A stretch of 64,000 nucleotides of DNA from assembly GCA_034401135.1 (NCBI GenBank), contig JAWZSP010000007.1, forward strand, positions 1,240,001 to 1,304,000, given 5' to 3'. Positions within the stretch are counted from its first letter, which is position 1. Each line of letters opens with the position of its first letter. This DNA comes from Volutella citrinella (Eukaryota > Ascomycota > Sordariomycetes > Hypocreales > Nectriaceae). The notes beneath the pieces are model-generated. The model worked only from the letters and a program-made list of their open reading frames with translations, was not told the DNA's origin and made no database searches. The position numbers and the translations under genes are program-made. Below, piece after piece: positions 1-10,466 of the stretch.

Positions 1-123
1 ACCGATGGGTGCCACACATTTGACCAGATCATCACGGAGCAGAATCTCACGGACAGCGACATCATGGAGCGATTGAAGAAGCTGCCCGTCCCAAAAGGAG
101 ATCTCGCCGTCTTTTACCGCTAA
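1..123 (+). CDS. 3' end of an unidentified protein-coding gene (partial)
   Basis: An open frame starting at base 1 runs to a TAA at 121-123 and gives about 40 residues ending LKKLPVPKGDLAVFYR. Codon choice and composition look coding, and no start or splice site lies inside, so this is the last part of a gene entering from the left edge. I do not recognise the family. A Cys-His pair (GCHTF) near the left edge could belong to a metal-binding fold, but that is only a guess. A short CTA-rich run (174-195) follows within the tail-to-tail gap to the tyrosyl-tRNA synthetase gene. Confidence 0.55.
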   Translation, partial: TDGCHTFDQIITEQNLTDSDIMERLKKLPVPKGDLAVFYR

Positions 124-292
124 GGCCTGGCGTTTCCTCTGGAGCAAGGTTCCATGGACATGGAGTCAGATTTGTCTACTACTACTACTACTAGTTAATC
201 TACATTGGGTCTATGGTATCATACAGGTTTTACAAATAATACAGCGTGATAGTACAGGGTCGTCGAGCCTACTGGCGACAGAATACCGTTTC

Positions 293-2276
293 CTAATCCC
301 TCCGGGACTCGCTGTCCTTGGCCTTGCGGTCACGCACCTCCTGCTTTGTGGGCAGCTCAATGTCAGGGTTGTTGGCGACGTTGAGCTTCTGCTCCTCGGT
401 AGCGAGGCTGCTCAGCTTCTTATCCGAGAGCTCCTCGCCACGCGCCTCAGCCTGCTTCTTCAGCGCCTCCTTCATCCGGCGCACCTTGCCGGTGTAGGGC
501 TGACCGGGGTAAATCTCGCCGCTCGCCTCAAACTCCTCGTCGCTGATGAGCTCAACGATGCGGATGTTGTGCTTGCCTTTGCGGAGGATCAGGAGGCGGC
601 CATCAATGAGGAACTTGCTCGTCTCCTCAGGGAACCAGGCCTTCATGGGCGTCCACGACAGGTTTCCAGGCACGAGCCCCCTTGCTTGGCCAGGCTGGCC
701 GGCAATGTAGGCGCCCTGTTGCGTAACAAGGCGCTGGCCGTCGCTAGAGCTGCTGGCAAGACCACAGGCGTGCAGGATTTTGGCAGGGGACATCTTCATG
801 ATGGACACGGGGAGCTTGATGTCGCTTCGAGGCGCGTTGTTCGGCGTGACGATGCCCGACTCATTAGAAGGCGCATTGTTGATGCCAGAAAGCTTGCGGC
901 CGAAACGGAACTCGTGCTGCTGGGCCTCCTCCACTGCCCTCTGGGAGCCGTGGATAAGGGACACAACCTCAAAGGCGAGCTTGTGCTGGGCAGCCCGCTT
1001 GGCAGGGTCTGTGTTGTGTGTCTCCATGAGCTTCTGAATCTCTTTCATGGGCATGAATGTGAACATCTTGAGCAGGCGCTCGACCTCGGTATCAGAGCGG
1101 CGCATGAAGTAGCCGTACAGATCAAAGGCGCTGGTCTTGTACTCGTCCAGCCAGATGGCGTTGCCCGCGCTCTTGCCAAATTTGGCACCCGCAGAGTCCG
1201 TCAGGAGAGGGACGGTGAAACCGATGGGCTCATTCTCCCAGCCAGACGGCATCCTGAAATGAGGCGCCTCCTCCGATTCCCGGATAATCTTGAGCGCATC
1301 GATACCGGCGACGATGTTGCCGTACTGGTCGGAACCGCCAATTTGCATCTGGACGCCCAACTTGTTGTACATGTGCCAAAAGTCCCAGCCCTGGAGGAGA
1401 GGGTACATGAACTCTCCAAACGACATACCATCACCCTCCGTCAACTTCCTCTTGACGCTGCGTATAGCTGTTAGCTCTGTCTGTCATGTCTTGGGGATTG
1501 TATGGGCTCCTAGGGCTTACGTGTCGCGGCTTAGCATAGGTCCGATTCGGATGTGCCTGGCGATTCGCTTGCTGAACTCGTAGAGAGTCAGGCCCCCGAG
1601 CCAGGTATTGTTGTTCAGCAAGTGGTGTTTGGCGGCCCAGTCATCCTCGTACCCATACTTCTCCCTCAGATGCTGCACGTTTGCCCACAGCTTCGTAAGT
1701 TGCACATGCATCTTGGTGATGTTCTTCGTAATGTCCGAGTTGGACATGATTTCTCGGCTTTGCAGTCGGTCGGTAGGATCGCCAATTCGTGCAGTCGAGC
1801 CGCCGATCAGAGTCACGGCGGGATGTCCGTGGAACCACATCAAAAAGAGGGGCATCAGAGGCAGCAGGTGTCCCACATGCAAAGAGTCGGCTGTAGGGTC
1901 GATACCCACGTAGGCGCCTATCCGCTTGAGGCGCATGATTTCCTTAATCTTTTCGGGTGTTCTGGAGAGGTCAGCTACCATGGACGACGCTCAATGGGCG
2001 CATGCACCCGCCGCGAGGTGGTGACATGACATACCCTGCCAGGTCCTTGATATATCCACGCTCCTGCAGCACGTCCAAGACGTGAGGGAGCTCTCCATTC
2101 TTGATCTTCTCGGCCCTCTCCTTCCACCGCGCTTCGCCCTCAGTTACCTTTCGGATATGCGTCTGCGCGACGCCTCGTGCCCGGTGGCAGCTGAAGAGGG
2201 GACCGAATCCATGGACGCATCGTTGGCGAGCGACTGGTCTGGCGGCAAGCTTCGGGATGGAGGCGAGGGACGCCAT
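293..2276 (-). CDS. cyt-18: mitochondrial tyrosyl-tRNA synthetase, CYT-18 type (3 exons)
   Basis: Charges mitochondrial tRNA-Tyr in the matrix. The exons are 2276-2035, 1961-1521 and 1457-293, giving 615 aa. The introns (73 and 63 bp) have GTATGT and GTAAGC donors and GCTGAC and GCTAAC branch sites, and reading phase is kept. The basic N-terminus ([19 protein letters not shown]) looks like a mitochondrial presequence. Class I signatures are visible: the HIGH box as HVGH at about residues 109-112, the substrate-pocket segment GGSDQYGN, and the KMSKS loop as KFGKS at about 320-324. A C-terminal S4-like RNA-binding segment follows. In Neurospora and relatives this enzyme (CYT-18) also acts as a group I intron splicing factor through an N-terminal helix and insertions. 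The long N-terminal region fits that type, but the splicing role here is inference. The gene is divergent from SdhD across a 473-bp shared promoter. Confidence 0.93.
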
Positions 2277-2749
2277 TTTCGACAGGGCCGGCTGGTGAAA
2301 ACAGCGATAATGTACAAGGAAATAGGAACAAAACGTATTCACATGGACCAATTGAAGACAAAGAAAGCCCCCGTTATGGCTCTGGCGCTGTCCGTCGCAA
2401 CGTTCAATGAGTCCACCACGCGAGCATCCAAAAAATTCCCACACCCAAGCGGGTGGCATCGAATGGCCAGCCAATCACAAGCTCCATCGGCATGGTGTCC
2501 GGAGGAATATCTTCTCCGACCACCGCGGTCCGGGTCGCGGCCTCGACCGGAATGGCAGTGGCCAATCACAAGCCTGGCAATTCAAGATCCTCGGCAATGC
2601 GTGCAACTCAGTTTCGGCTGTAGAAGAGCGACATCACCAAACGCCAAAAACTCGCCTTCCTCATCTTCGCTCCCCCCCCCCCTCCACGCCAACGCCCTTC
2701 GACCAGCCACCAATTGAGCGCCCCCCCGCGAACCACCGCCTCAATCACC
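2277..2749. promoter_or_regulatory. shared promoter with two CCAAT boxes between TyrRS and SdhD
   Basis: This 473-bp gap separates the start codons of two divergent genes for mitochondrial proteins. It has CCAAT at 2471-2475 and 2562-2566, and both lie in the same 12-mer CCAATCACAAGC, in the same orientation, 91 bp apart. The CCAAT-binding complex (Hap2/3/5, HapB/C/E) is known to control respiratory-chain genes in fungi, so both boxes are good candidates. A near-perfect inverted motif CGGAG-N9-CTCCG lies between them at 2500-2518. A C-run at 2670-2680 and CT-rich sequence precede the SdhD start. Binding is not shown by sequence alone. Confidence 0.5.
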
Positions 2750-3448
2750 ATGGCCTCAATTGTGCGTCCTTCTCTGCTGCGGCAGACCGCCCTGGCTTCT
2801 CGATGGGCTGCCGCCCCCGCCGTCGCTCGCAGCGCCTTCATCCAGCCCAGCACCAAGCTCATGGGCGTCGCTGCCTTCCACAACACCGCCCGCCGCGCCG
2901 CCTTTCTGCCCCCCGGCCCCCGTGAGTCTTATCCCGAGAAGATCGTCTCCGTCCGACGACATTCGCTAACATGATCGCAGAGCACATCGAGGGCACTGGT
3001 ACGCATTGGCCCGCCCCGATTTAACGCTCCGTGCCGTCCCGCTGCGGCCGGAGCTCTTCACATGTGGAATTGAAAGCTGACCTTGGCCATGACAGTCAAC
3101 GACCCTGCCCCCGTTCCCTCTCCCAGCGCTGCCCACGGCTCTTACCACTGGACCTTTGAGCGCCTGCTCGCCGCCGGCCTCGTCCCCATGGTCATCACCC
3201 CCTTCGCTGCCGGCTCGCTGAACCCTACCACCGATGCTATTCTCTGCGCCACCATCCTCATCCACTCTCACCTCGGCTTCCAGTCTGTGGTCATCGACTA
3301 CATTCCCCAGAAGAAGTATCCCGGCCTGCGCAAGATCTTCTGGTGGGCCCTGAACGCCGCCACCCTGACCGTCGGCGTGGGTCTGTACGAGTTCGAGACC
3401 AACGATGTTGGCATCACCGAGCTTGTGAAGCGAATCTGGAAGGCTTAA
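2750..3448 (+). CDS. sdh4: succinate dehydrogenase membrane anchor subunit SdhD/CybS (3 exons)
   Basis: Small cytochrome b anchor of complex II in the inner mitochondrial membrane; it holds haem b and the ubiquinone site. The exons are 2750-2921, 2981-2998 (only 18 nt) and 3096-3448, giving 180 aa. The Arg/Ala-rich N-terminus (MASIVRPSLLRQTALASRW) is a mitochondrial targeting sequence. The mature part keeps the family core: SYHWTFERLLAAGLVP, then LIHSHLGFQSVVIDYIP, whose His is the expected haem ligand and whose Asp-Tyr pair belongs to the quinone site. Three hydrophobic segments follow the usual CybS pattern. The second exon encodes only part of QHIEGT, and its phase matches on both sides. 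Expression is probably tied to respiration through the CCAAT boxes upstream. Confidence 0.93.
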
Positions 3449-4262
3449 GAAGGACTTGAGTGAGGTTGGGCGGGAGCAATTGATGAGGGTGCGTCGGAGT
3501 GAAGGCACCTGTCACGCAGACAAATCGCTGCGGACAAACTGTATAGAATTTCTTTGTTTCGGTTACCCAAAAACCGTGTTCTCAATATGAACCAATGTTA
3601 TACATTGATTGCGGAAACAATCCCGACTGCTGATCGTATCTCTCAGTGCGGGTTTAATCACCCGGGCTGCTGGCGTGCAGCTGTCGGAGACCTCGGACAA
3701 TGTCCAGTGCTTTCTTCCCAACGCAACATATCGTGACCTATTGACACAAACTCGCCAGTATGCGCTGTTCAAAATTTCCTGTCATTGCACGTCTGCGCCG
3801 TGCTGTTGACACTTGGGGTTATCTCACGTTCAGGTCGGACATTAGATGCCGAAGGGGAGCTCCAAGTGGTTAATGTTTCATCCGGCCCCCACAGAGCTCA
3901 GCCATGCCCCTTGTCTGTCGTTCATGCCTCAATGTCTCTCCGTCATTGATTTGACCACGAGATCCCAAAACGAGCATATTTGATTTGGTCCCTAGTAGCA
4001 TCACGTTTTGCATCACCAGTCTGCGCTTCAAAAGATTGTATTCAAGTTTGTTCTTACAGCTCGTGAGGTTCCTTTCCTATCAAGCGAACGACATTTCCCA
4101 TATCGCAATCGTGTTTACAAGAATCCAGTCCCATCAAGTGAACGACATTTCCCATATCACAATCGTGTTTACAGAATCCAGTTGCATCCATGCTACCCAT
4201 ATTGCCGTTGCAGTTTTCAAGCCAACCGCATGTCCAGCTGCCAGTCCCGCTGCCAGTCCCGT
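3449..4262. other. gene-free gap with a 54-bp tandem duplication
   Basis: Tail-to-tail gap of about 0.8 kb between SdhD and the betaine lipid synthase gene. It probably contains the 3' ends of both transcripts. No open frame here looks coding. The only structure seen is a pair of direct repeats at 4079-4183 and a short repeat of TGCCAGTCCCGC type near 4239-4262. Confidence 0.6.
4079..4183. repeat. two-copy tandem direct repeat, period 54 bp
   Basis: Copy 1 (4079-4132) and copy 2 (4133-4183) both begin ATCAAGYGAACGACATTTCC and both run through CAATCGTGTTTACA to GAATCCAGT. They differ at a few bases, so the duplication is recent but not brand new. It lies just downstream of the stop codon of the betaine lipid synthase gene and could fall in its 3' UTR. 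Confidence 0.85.
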
Positions 4263-7149
4263 TTACAGGGTGAGAGAGGGCATGTCGGAACCTGCGTTGC
4301 GCTCCATCTCGGGGGTGGGCGGGGGCAGGTTCTCCGTCTTGGTGCAGATCCAGCAGCTCGCGTACATGTTGACACGATCAATGCAAGCACCGTCGATGCG
4401 GGCGCCGTGGCGCTTGGGAGTGAAGCCGTGGGCCTCAAACTCCTTGACGTACCACGGGGTCAGGGCGGAAGATCGCAGAAGAACGCGGCCGCCCATGGCC
4501 AGAGCCCGGTTGAGCTTGGTGATCTGCTTGGCGGCAGCCTCGGAGCCCTTGTCGAACCAATCCATGCTGTCCATGACAACAGCGACGGTTAGGGTGCCGG
4601 GGGTGATGCGAGCAATGACCTCCTCGAGCTCATCGGTGTGAATGCGGAGTCCGTCAAGAGCACCGGGGCGGGACAGCTTGGCGTGGGCCTGGGGGCTCAA
4701 GTAGTCGGGGTGGCACTTGCGAGAGAACTTGCCATCAAGGCAGACATAGTAGTACGGGTTGTCCTCGGCGATGTGGGTCTCCTCGGCAACGGGGTCGAGG
4801 GTGTTGACCATGTAGTGCCAGATGGCGTGCGATCGAGTGTTCTTGGCCTTCCTGTTCTTGACCAGGTCGGATTCAGCGTGGTCGGCCTCAATCATGGCCA
4901 GCTGGTTCTTGGGGACACCGAGAGCGGCCCAGAGGAAGCTCTCCTGGGCGACGACGAGGTTGGTAACCAGCTTGGACATCAGAGCAGGGCGGATCTTCTT
5001 GCGCCAGATTTCACGCTGCTCGTTCAGGGTCTTGGCTTCCAGCAGCTGCTTGACAGCAGTCTTGAGGCCGAAGATGCGGGCGATCCAGCGGAAGACACGG
5101 ATGGCGTGGCGGGAGCCGCCGGTATCGTAGAGACCGTAGCCGCTGGAGTTCTGGAAGACGTGGATGTTCTTGAGCCAGTACTGGAAAGCACGGCCGGACA
5201 AGTGAGGAGACAGCTTGCTGATGAGGATCTCACGGAAGCGGGGGTGCTTTCCGTCGCCAAAGATCATCCAGAAGTCATCATAGGGCAGGTTGGCCGTGTA
5301 AGCGGCAGCCTTGAGCTCCAGGAGGTGGTTCTGGGTGGGGTTCAGATCAACGGCGTGGACGTGGGCGGGGTTCTGGGTGAGATACGACAGGATGTTGTCG
5401 CCAGCAGAAGTGATGGCGAGGACCTTGTCCTCAGGGCCGAGCTTCAGGAGGCGCTCATCAACGCGGGTGTCCTCCCAGGTGAAGGCATAGATGTACTCGT
5501 CGTTGAACTGGGTGTGCTTCTTGAGCTGATCATCGTAGTAGATGCGCCAGTGGTGGTTCTGGTAGAAGAACGAGGGCAGTGGCAAGTTGGACGACAGGTT
5601 CTGGACGGCAGTGAGGAAAGCCTTGGAGCGAATCTCAGGAGCAGATCTCTCGATGGCTCGGGTGAGGGCATCGCCCTGGTTGGCAGGGTGCAGGTACGGG
5701 GAGGCAGTGGCAAGAGCATCAATGCGCTCGACAATCTCGTGAGGGAGAGAAGACGAGGAGAAGGGCTTCTTGTGGCATCCGAGCCAGATGTAGTAAGGGA
5801 TAGCACCGAGAGTCTGGTTTCGGGTGTTGACGTTGAGGACAGTGCCGAACTTGTACTCGAGGAAGTCACGGCGGCTGGGCTCAAGTCCGACGCGGTCGAG
5901 GTCAAACCACGAGCGCCAGAAGGCACGAGACAGGAAGTTGACGTGGCGATCGACGAGACCACCAGTGTAGTTTCGGAAAGCAAAGTCAACCTTGCTCTGG
6001 ACATAGAAGTCAACCACACCCAGGATTCCCTGGGGGGCCAGCAGCGAAGTCACTGAATCAATCACGGAGAAGTAATCAGGCTAGGGGAGAGAAGCACGAA
6101 TGTTAGCACGGATCCAAAAGAGGCTGGGGATCCCTCCGGTTTGGCAGAGATGTGTGTTTCTGGCACCCACAATCATAGACAGGCTGTACGACATGGTGAT
6201 GAGATCGGCGCCACCAAAGTCCGGACGCGGCTTGGCGAAGTAGCTCAGCGCGGGGGATCGGGGCGGGACGGGGTTGGCCTGCATGCCCGGCTCGTGGTCT
6301 TCGAGGCGGAACTTGCGCGCGTCGTCACAAACGACCTTGACATTCTTCCAGCCAAGGCGCTCGAAACGCTTGCGGGCCACATCACACAGGGAGGGTGAGA
6401 AGTCGACGAGGTATACACTCGAGAAGTAGTTGGGGACGTCGACGAAGTTGCCCATGGCCTCGATGTTGAAGCCCGTGCCGCCGCCAATCTATCATGGTTG
6501 TCAGCAACACGGCGGGTCAATGGCGGTGGGGACGGGGGACGGAGCTCACATCGACCCAGATTCGCTTGGTCTTGTTGCCGTCGCTCTTGTTGGTGCTCTC
6601 GGCCTTTGCTTGGAGCTGGGCAGCAACTAGCGCCAGCATATCCTCGCGGCCTCGGAGAAGGACCTTGCGGGTGGCATCATAAGCCCCAGCCTGAGTTTTG
6701 TAGAAGCTCTCAAGGGCATCCTGCTGGTTGCCCTTGGCATCACCCTCGTGAGGCTTGAGGAAGGAGGAGTAGAAGAAGAGGAAGAATGACTTGATGAGGC
6801 CTGGGCTCTCGTCCTTGCTCTTGCCGAAGAGGAACGAGCCGATGCAGAGCGTGCTGGCTGCAGCGGCGACAATTCCGGCGACAATAGTCTGGACATTGTT
6901 GCCCAGAGACAGAATGTTACCACCCTGGAAACGGGAAGAAGCATTGGGTTAGCAAAGGACCGCGGTTGAGTTGACAACAACTACACGAGGGCCATGAATG
7001 AGGGGGCGGGGGAGGCTCACGCGGGCGAGGCCAGCGAAGGCGCTCGCCCAGCGGGATGGACGTGGGATGGCAGCAGCGACGTACAGGAGAAGCCATGGTA
7101 TTCTCTCATTGTATGGTGAGAGAATAGAGCTAAGAGTGTTGAAAAACAA
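4263..7149 (-). CDS. bta1: betaine lipid (DGTS) synthase, BTA1 type (4 exons, start unresolved)
   Basis: Makes the phosphorus-free lipid diacylglyceryl-trimethylhomoserine from S-adenosylmethionine and diacylglycerol, probably at the ER. The exons are about 7149-7021, 6924-6550, 6488-6171 and 6080-4263, all phase 0. The introns have GCTAAC, GCTGAC and GCTAAC branch sites. The N-terminal half is a SAM methyltransferase with IWVDIGGGTGFN spanning the exon 2/3 junction and YLVDFSPSLCDVA. The C-terminal half is BtaA-like: FTWEDTRVDERLL, ITSAGDNIL and AVDLNPTQ. The order is methyltransferase first, then the aminocarboxypropyl transferase, which I recall as the fungal order, the reverse of Chlamydomonas. 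A hydrophobic helix (IPWLLLYVAAAIP) sits at the N-terminus. No in-frame ATG occurs in exon 1 before the stop at 7189-7191; 7149 is a TTG. The true start may lie on an unseen upstream exon. Confidence 0.88.
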
Positions 7150-9575
7150 TAGAAGTGTGTGAATCAGTGTTGAAGACCGTTCGACGGATCAGGTTGAAAG
7201 ATGATTCGGGAACAGAGGACACGAGGCACGGCAGGCCAGGGATATATACCTCCAGCAAGACAGACAGAGCGTCACCACTGCTCCCAACAGCACTCCCAGT
7301 CATGGTACAGGACAGCGGCGCACACGAGACCCCGACAGAGCGCCGACTGCCAGGCCCGGTCTTCGCAGACATCCAGTAGCAGTGGCGCGTGCCTAGAGGG
7401 GAAGGCCTATCAATGGGTCCCTCGTGTGCCTCGAGTCCCCTACGGCGGCTCCAATGGAAGCCTGCTTCCCCTACAACGGACCGCCTCTGTACAGGAACAG
7501 GCACAGCTATCATGTCCACTTTGTCCGGGACACGTCTCTTTCCTTGGCCCGGCTGCGGCTAGGGGAGGCTCCAAGGACCCCACCAGATGACCGCAACCCC
7601 GCCGGCAGGGGACCTGTTGCCTCCTCAGTCTAAGGGACTAGAGGCGAGAGGCTAGAGCCTACGCAGTATGTAGAAGTCCCATCTCAGAAACGGGGGTGGG
7701 CCGGGGGGAGTGTGTCAAAGGCGTGAACCAATGGCTGGAGCACATGTTCGAACGCAGTGTGGTTTCAGGGGCCTGGCAAGGCTGCGGATAGCGGCGCACA
7801 TGTGCCATGCTGTGCTGTGAGCGGCTGCTGGGCGCGGGTTGGAGTGGTGTGGGTGGGGAAGCTTTGGGGGGCCGCTGTCTGCTGCTGCTTGATGGTCGGT
7901 CCAGGTTTGTAGTGGTCTCGAGGGCCGCCCAGACCACTGGCCGGAAGATTGGCGAGATGCGGAGGAGTATCATTATTACCGGACGCCGGTTTGTTGGGAT
8001 TTGTTGAGGCCGAACTTCGAAGGCTGGAGAAGAACGAGGAATGACGCCACGCCCTGGTCCAGGAGAAAGAGGCTGGCGAATTAGTTAGTCGACCCAGGAC
8101 TCGAGATAACGGCAGGCTACCGTAATAGTCTGGCGCTCGCCCGCTCGGGCAGATGAGCACGAGGGACGACCATCTCTCTCCGAGCCATACAGCATTTAGC
8201 CATCGCTGCTGGCACGCGCTGCACGGGAGGTGGTAGTACATGTCCGTACATGAAGCAGACGTGGGTTGGATCCGCGGCTGTTGATGTCGCAAGGTTGCCA
8301 CGCAGCCCACGTTCCCTCTCTGGGCTGTTTTCTCGTTCTCACTTTGGCTGCTGCGACCCTGTCCTCCCGCGTTTCTGCGTCTCGTCCGTCCATTTTCAGA
8401 GCCACCGGGCATGGGGGTCTGCAGCTGTGATGCATGGTGTTTCGTGGACAGCGCAGAGTACTGGCTGGTGCTGGTTTACGCGGGACGGAAGGTGCACCAC
8501 GCCAGACTGGCAGTAGAACCCTCCTGTTGCGGCTGGCACAGCATGTTGCCCGCCCTTCCTCATTCGCTGGGGAAAGTCCAGACCGGTAGGCTGTACGTAG
8601 CCATCAACGGCACACCGCACACGGAGTGTCGGTTTGCTGCTCTGGCCCAACAGATCCGGCTAACCGTTGCTCGACCTCGTACATGTACTGATTAGCTTCC
8701 AGGCACAGGGAGCCGAGTCGTGTCGTCGACTGAGCCACGCAGCTATACCTGGCCATGCACTGCACCACAAGCATTCTGGTTGGCCAGATTGACTGCTGCT
8801 TCCTTGCGGAGACGCGGCCGGCGGTGCTGTTAGTGGCTACCCGCCCTGCCCCAGTGCCGGGCGGCCCCAATTATGGATCCCCGTGGGCCAATGGCAATAG
8901 CTTGGCCCGCCGCGTGCTAGACCTGTAGGTTCAGCGCAATGATGAACAGCTTGGAACGAGATAAAGTGCGACGCTTCACAAAAGGGCAGAATCGGGCTGG
9001 TCCTCAGCCAGCCAATTAATTATCCAATTGTGCCTTGCGGCATTTACTGCGACTGCCTTGGAGTGTCGTTGCCAATAGCCGGCGCGACGATCCGGCCTGT
9101 TCTGTATCGCGTGCATGGTCCGCCCGAGACTCGCATGAGCACTTGCCCCTCCGCACCATACAACATATGACGGGAGCTCTGCCCGAGCTCTGAGCTCATG
9201 CTCATGGTGGGTGGTGCCCGTGGGTGGGTGGTGGTGTGCACGGCACGGGGGTGCATTGCAGCGGTGCACAGCGGTTTATGACGACAAGTCTGGGGAAAAG
9301 CCGCCTCACGCGCGCCCACACCGACTCCATCGCTCCATCGGGGCGTGCGCTCAGGAGTCAGTGGATGCGCCCCAAAACAAAAGCGAAATCCCCAGACCCT
9401 GGCTAGCAGGCTAGCATGTCCCTGGGCCGCCTGGACCCCGATTTGCTTGCTTTTCGGTCCCCAACGATGGAGACTAATTAGCTCGTGTCGCTTTCACATG
9501 TCAAAAGATGCTCTCTTCTCATGGATCATGGGCTACAGAGATGAGATGAGAGATGAGCACGCTACGTCCAAGTTA
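7150..9575. other. gene-free tract, 2.4 kb
   Basis: Should contain the promoter and 5' leader of the betaine lipid synthase gene and the 3' end of the AIG2-like gene. The open frames here have irregular composition, no conserved motif and no credible splice partners, so none is called. A 10-bp palindrome GTACATGTAC lies at 8679-8688. Nothing else stands out. Confidence 0.6.
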
Positions 9576-10466
9576 TTACAGAGCCCCTCCGATGTACCGC
9601 AAAGTCAACCCCTTCACCGTCTCAACATGCCCATCGCTCAACCGGATCTTGCAACGAACCACCTCGAATTTGTCCGTGACGGAGAACCGGATCGATTCCT
9701 CCTCGCGCCTGGATTCCACCAGGAATGCTTGACCCTCGACGATGCCCACTGCAGTCCCCGCAGCGTTGCCTCCGCCGTCATCCACCATAGCATTCCACGC
9801 AGCCAACCGTCCGCCGAACGTAGAAGCCCGTCGATACGTAGGCATTGCGTCGTCCCCCAGGCGTAAAATAATGGACAGCTCACTGGGATCGGCAAGGGGC
9901 CCGTAGAAGAAATACCACACTGGATATTCGTCCTGGCCCGGTCTGAAGACAGTGGCTTCGGATTGAGCGCGATTCTGTGGCATCGTCGCATCCAGGCCCA
10001 GTGAGGGCGCTAAGCAATCGCTACTGAGCGACTTGTCCGCCATTGTCAGCTGGAGGAACGTAGGAGGAGTGGCGTCTGGGCTGTGCTCAGCGAAGTGCCT
10101 CGCAATCTTCGTCCGCGTTTCGTGGTCCACTCGGCAAAACCCGGCTTCCTGCCCGGTATCATCGGTGCCGATCATGAGCTCAGGTGGCTCCAAGAGTCCG
10201 GCCACGGCCTGGATCACTTGAACATCTGGAAGTTCGCCTTGAAGTCTGACCAGATACGCAGCCGCGGGCGCCCCCTTTGGCTTGGGTTTCTCCTTCTCTG
10301 CTGGAATGAAGTCATTGAGTTCCTTGATCTTCTCCATAGCCTCACGCTCGTTGAGGCCAAACAGTTCCATGTACTGGCGAATCGTCGTCGCAGCGGGGCC
10401 GCTTTGGGAGTTGGCGGAGTCGACTGAAGCCTGGACAAGGTCCTCCAGCTCCCCAAGTGTGTCCAT
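9576..10466 (-). CDS. AIG2/gamma-glutamylcyclotransferase-like protein
   Basis: A single-exon gene of 296 aa. The ATG at 10466 is used because the frame extends upstream only to a TTG at 10493. The N-terminal half (residues 1-180) is fungus-specific and includes a helical stretch, MELFGLNEREAMEKIKELND. The C-terminal part (about 183-291) has the AIG2/GGCT-like pattern: PVWYFFYGPLADP for the substrate loop, then GGRLAAWNAMVDD, VEGQAFLVES and KFEVVRCKIRL. This fold includes enzymes that release 5-oxoproline from gamma-glutamyl amines. Here the usual R-Y-E-T segment before the conserved EVVRC strand reads R-F-S-V, so the expected catalytic Glu appears to be Ser (about residue 262). Activity is therefore doubtful and the cellular role unknown. 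Confidence 0.75.
   Translation of the reverse strand: MDTLGELEDLVQASVDSANSQSGPAATTIRQYMELFGLNEREAMEKIKELNDFIPAEKEKPKPKGAPAAAYLVRLQGELPDVQVIQAVAGLLEPPELMIGTDDTGQEAGFCRVDHETRTKIARHFAEHSPDATPPTFLQLTMADKSLSSDCLAPSLGLDATMPQNRAQSEATVFRPGQDEYPVWYFFYGPLADPSELSIILRLGDDAMPTYRRASTFGGRLAAWNAMVDDGGGNAAGTAVGIVEGQAFLVESRREEESIRFSVTDKFEVVRCKIRLSDGHVETVKGLTLRYIGGAL

Noticed and set aside
569..1474. 301-codon open frame opposite the tyrosyl-tRNA synthetase gene
   Set aside because: It is the antisense shadow of a conserved enzyme; no domain is visible and its length follows from the GC-rich codons of the real gene.
4638..6056. 472-codon plus-strand frame over the betaine lipid synthase exon
   Set aside because: The Val/Gly/Leu-rich sequence mirrors the real minus-strand gene codon by codon; it has no motif of its own.
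7130..7519. 129-codon minus-strand frame just upstream of the betaine lipid synthase, considered as its first exon
   Set aside because: It is in another frame, has no domain or targeting character, and no splice joins it in phase to the exon at 7021-7149.
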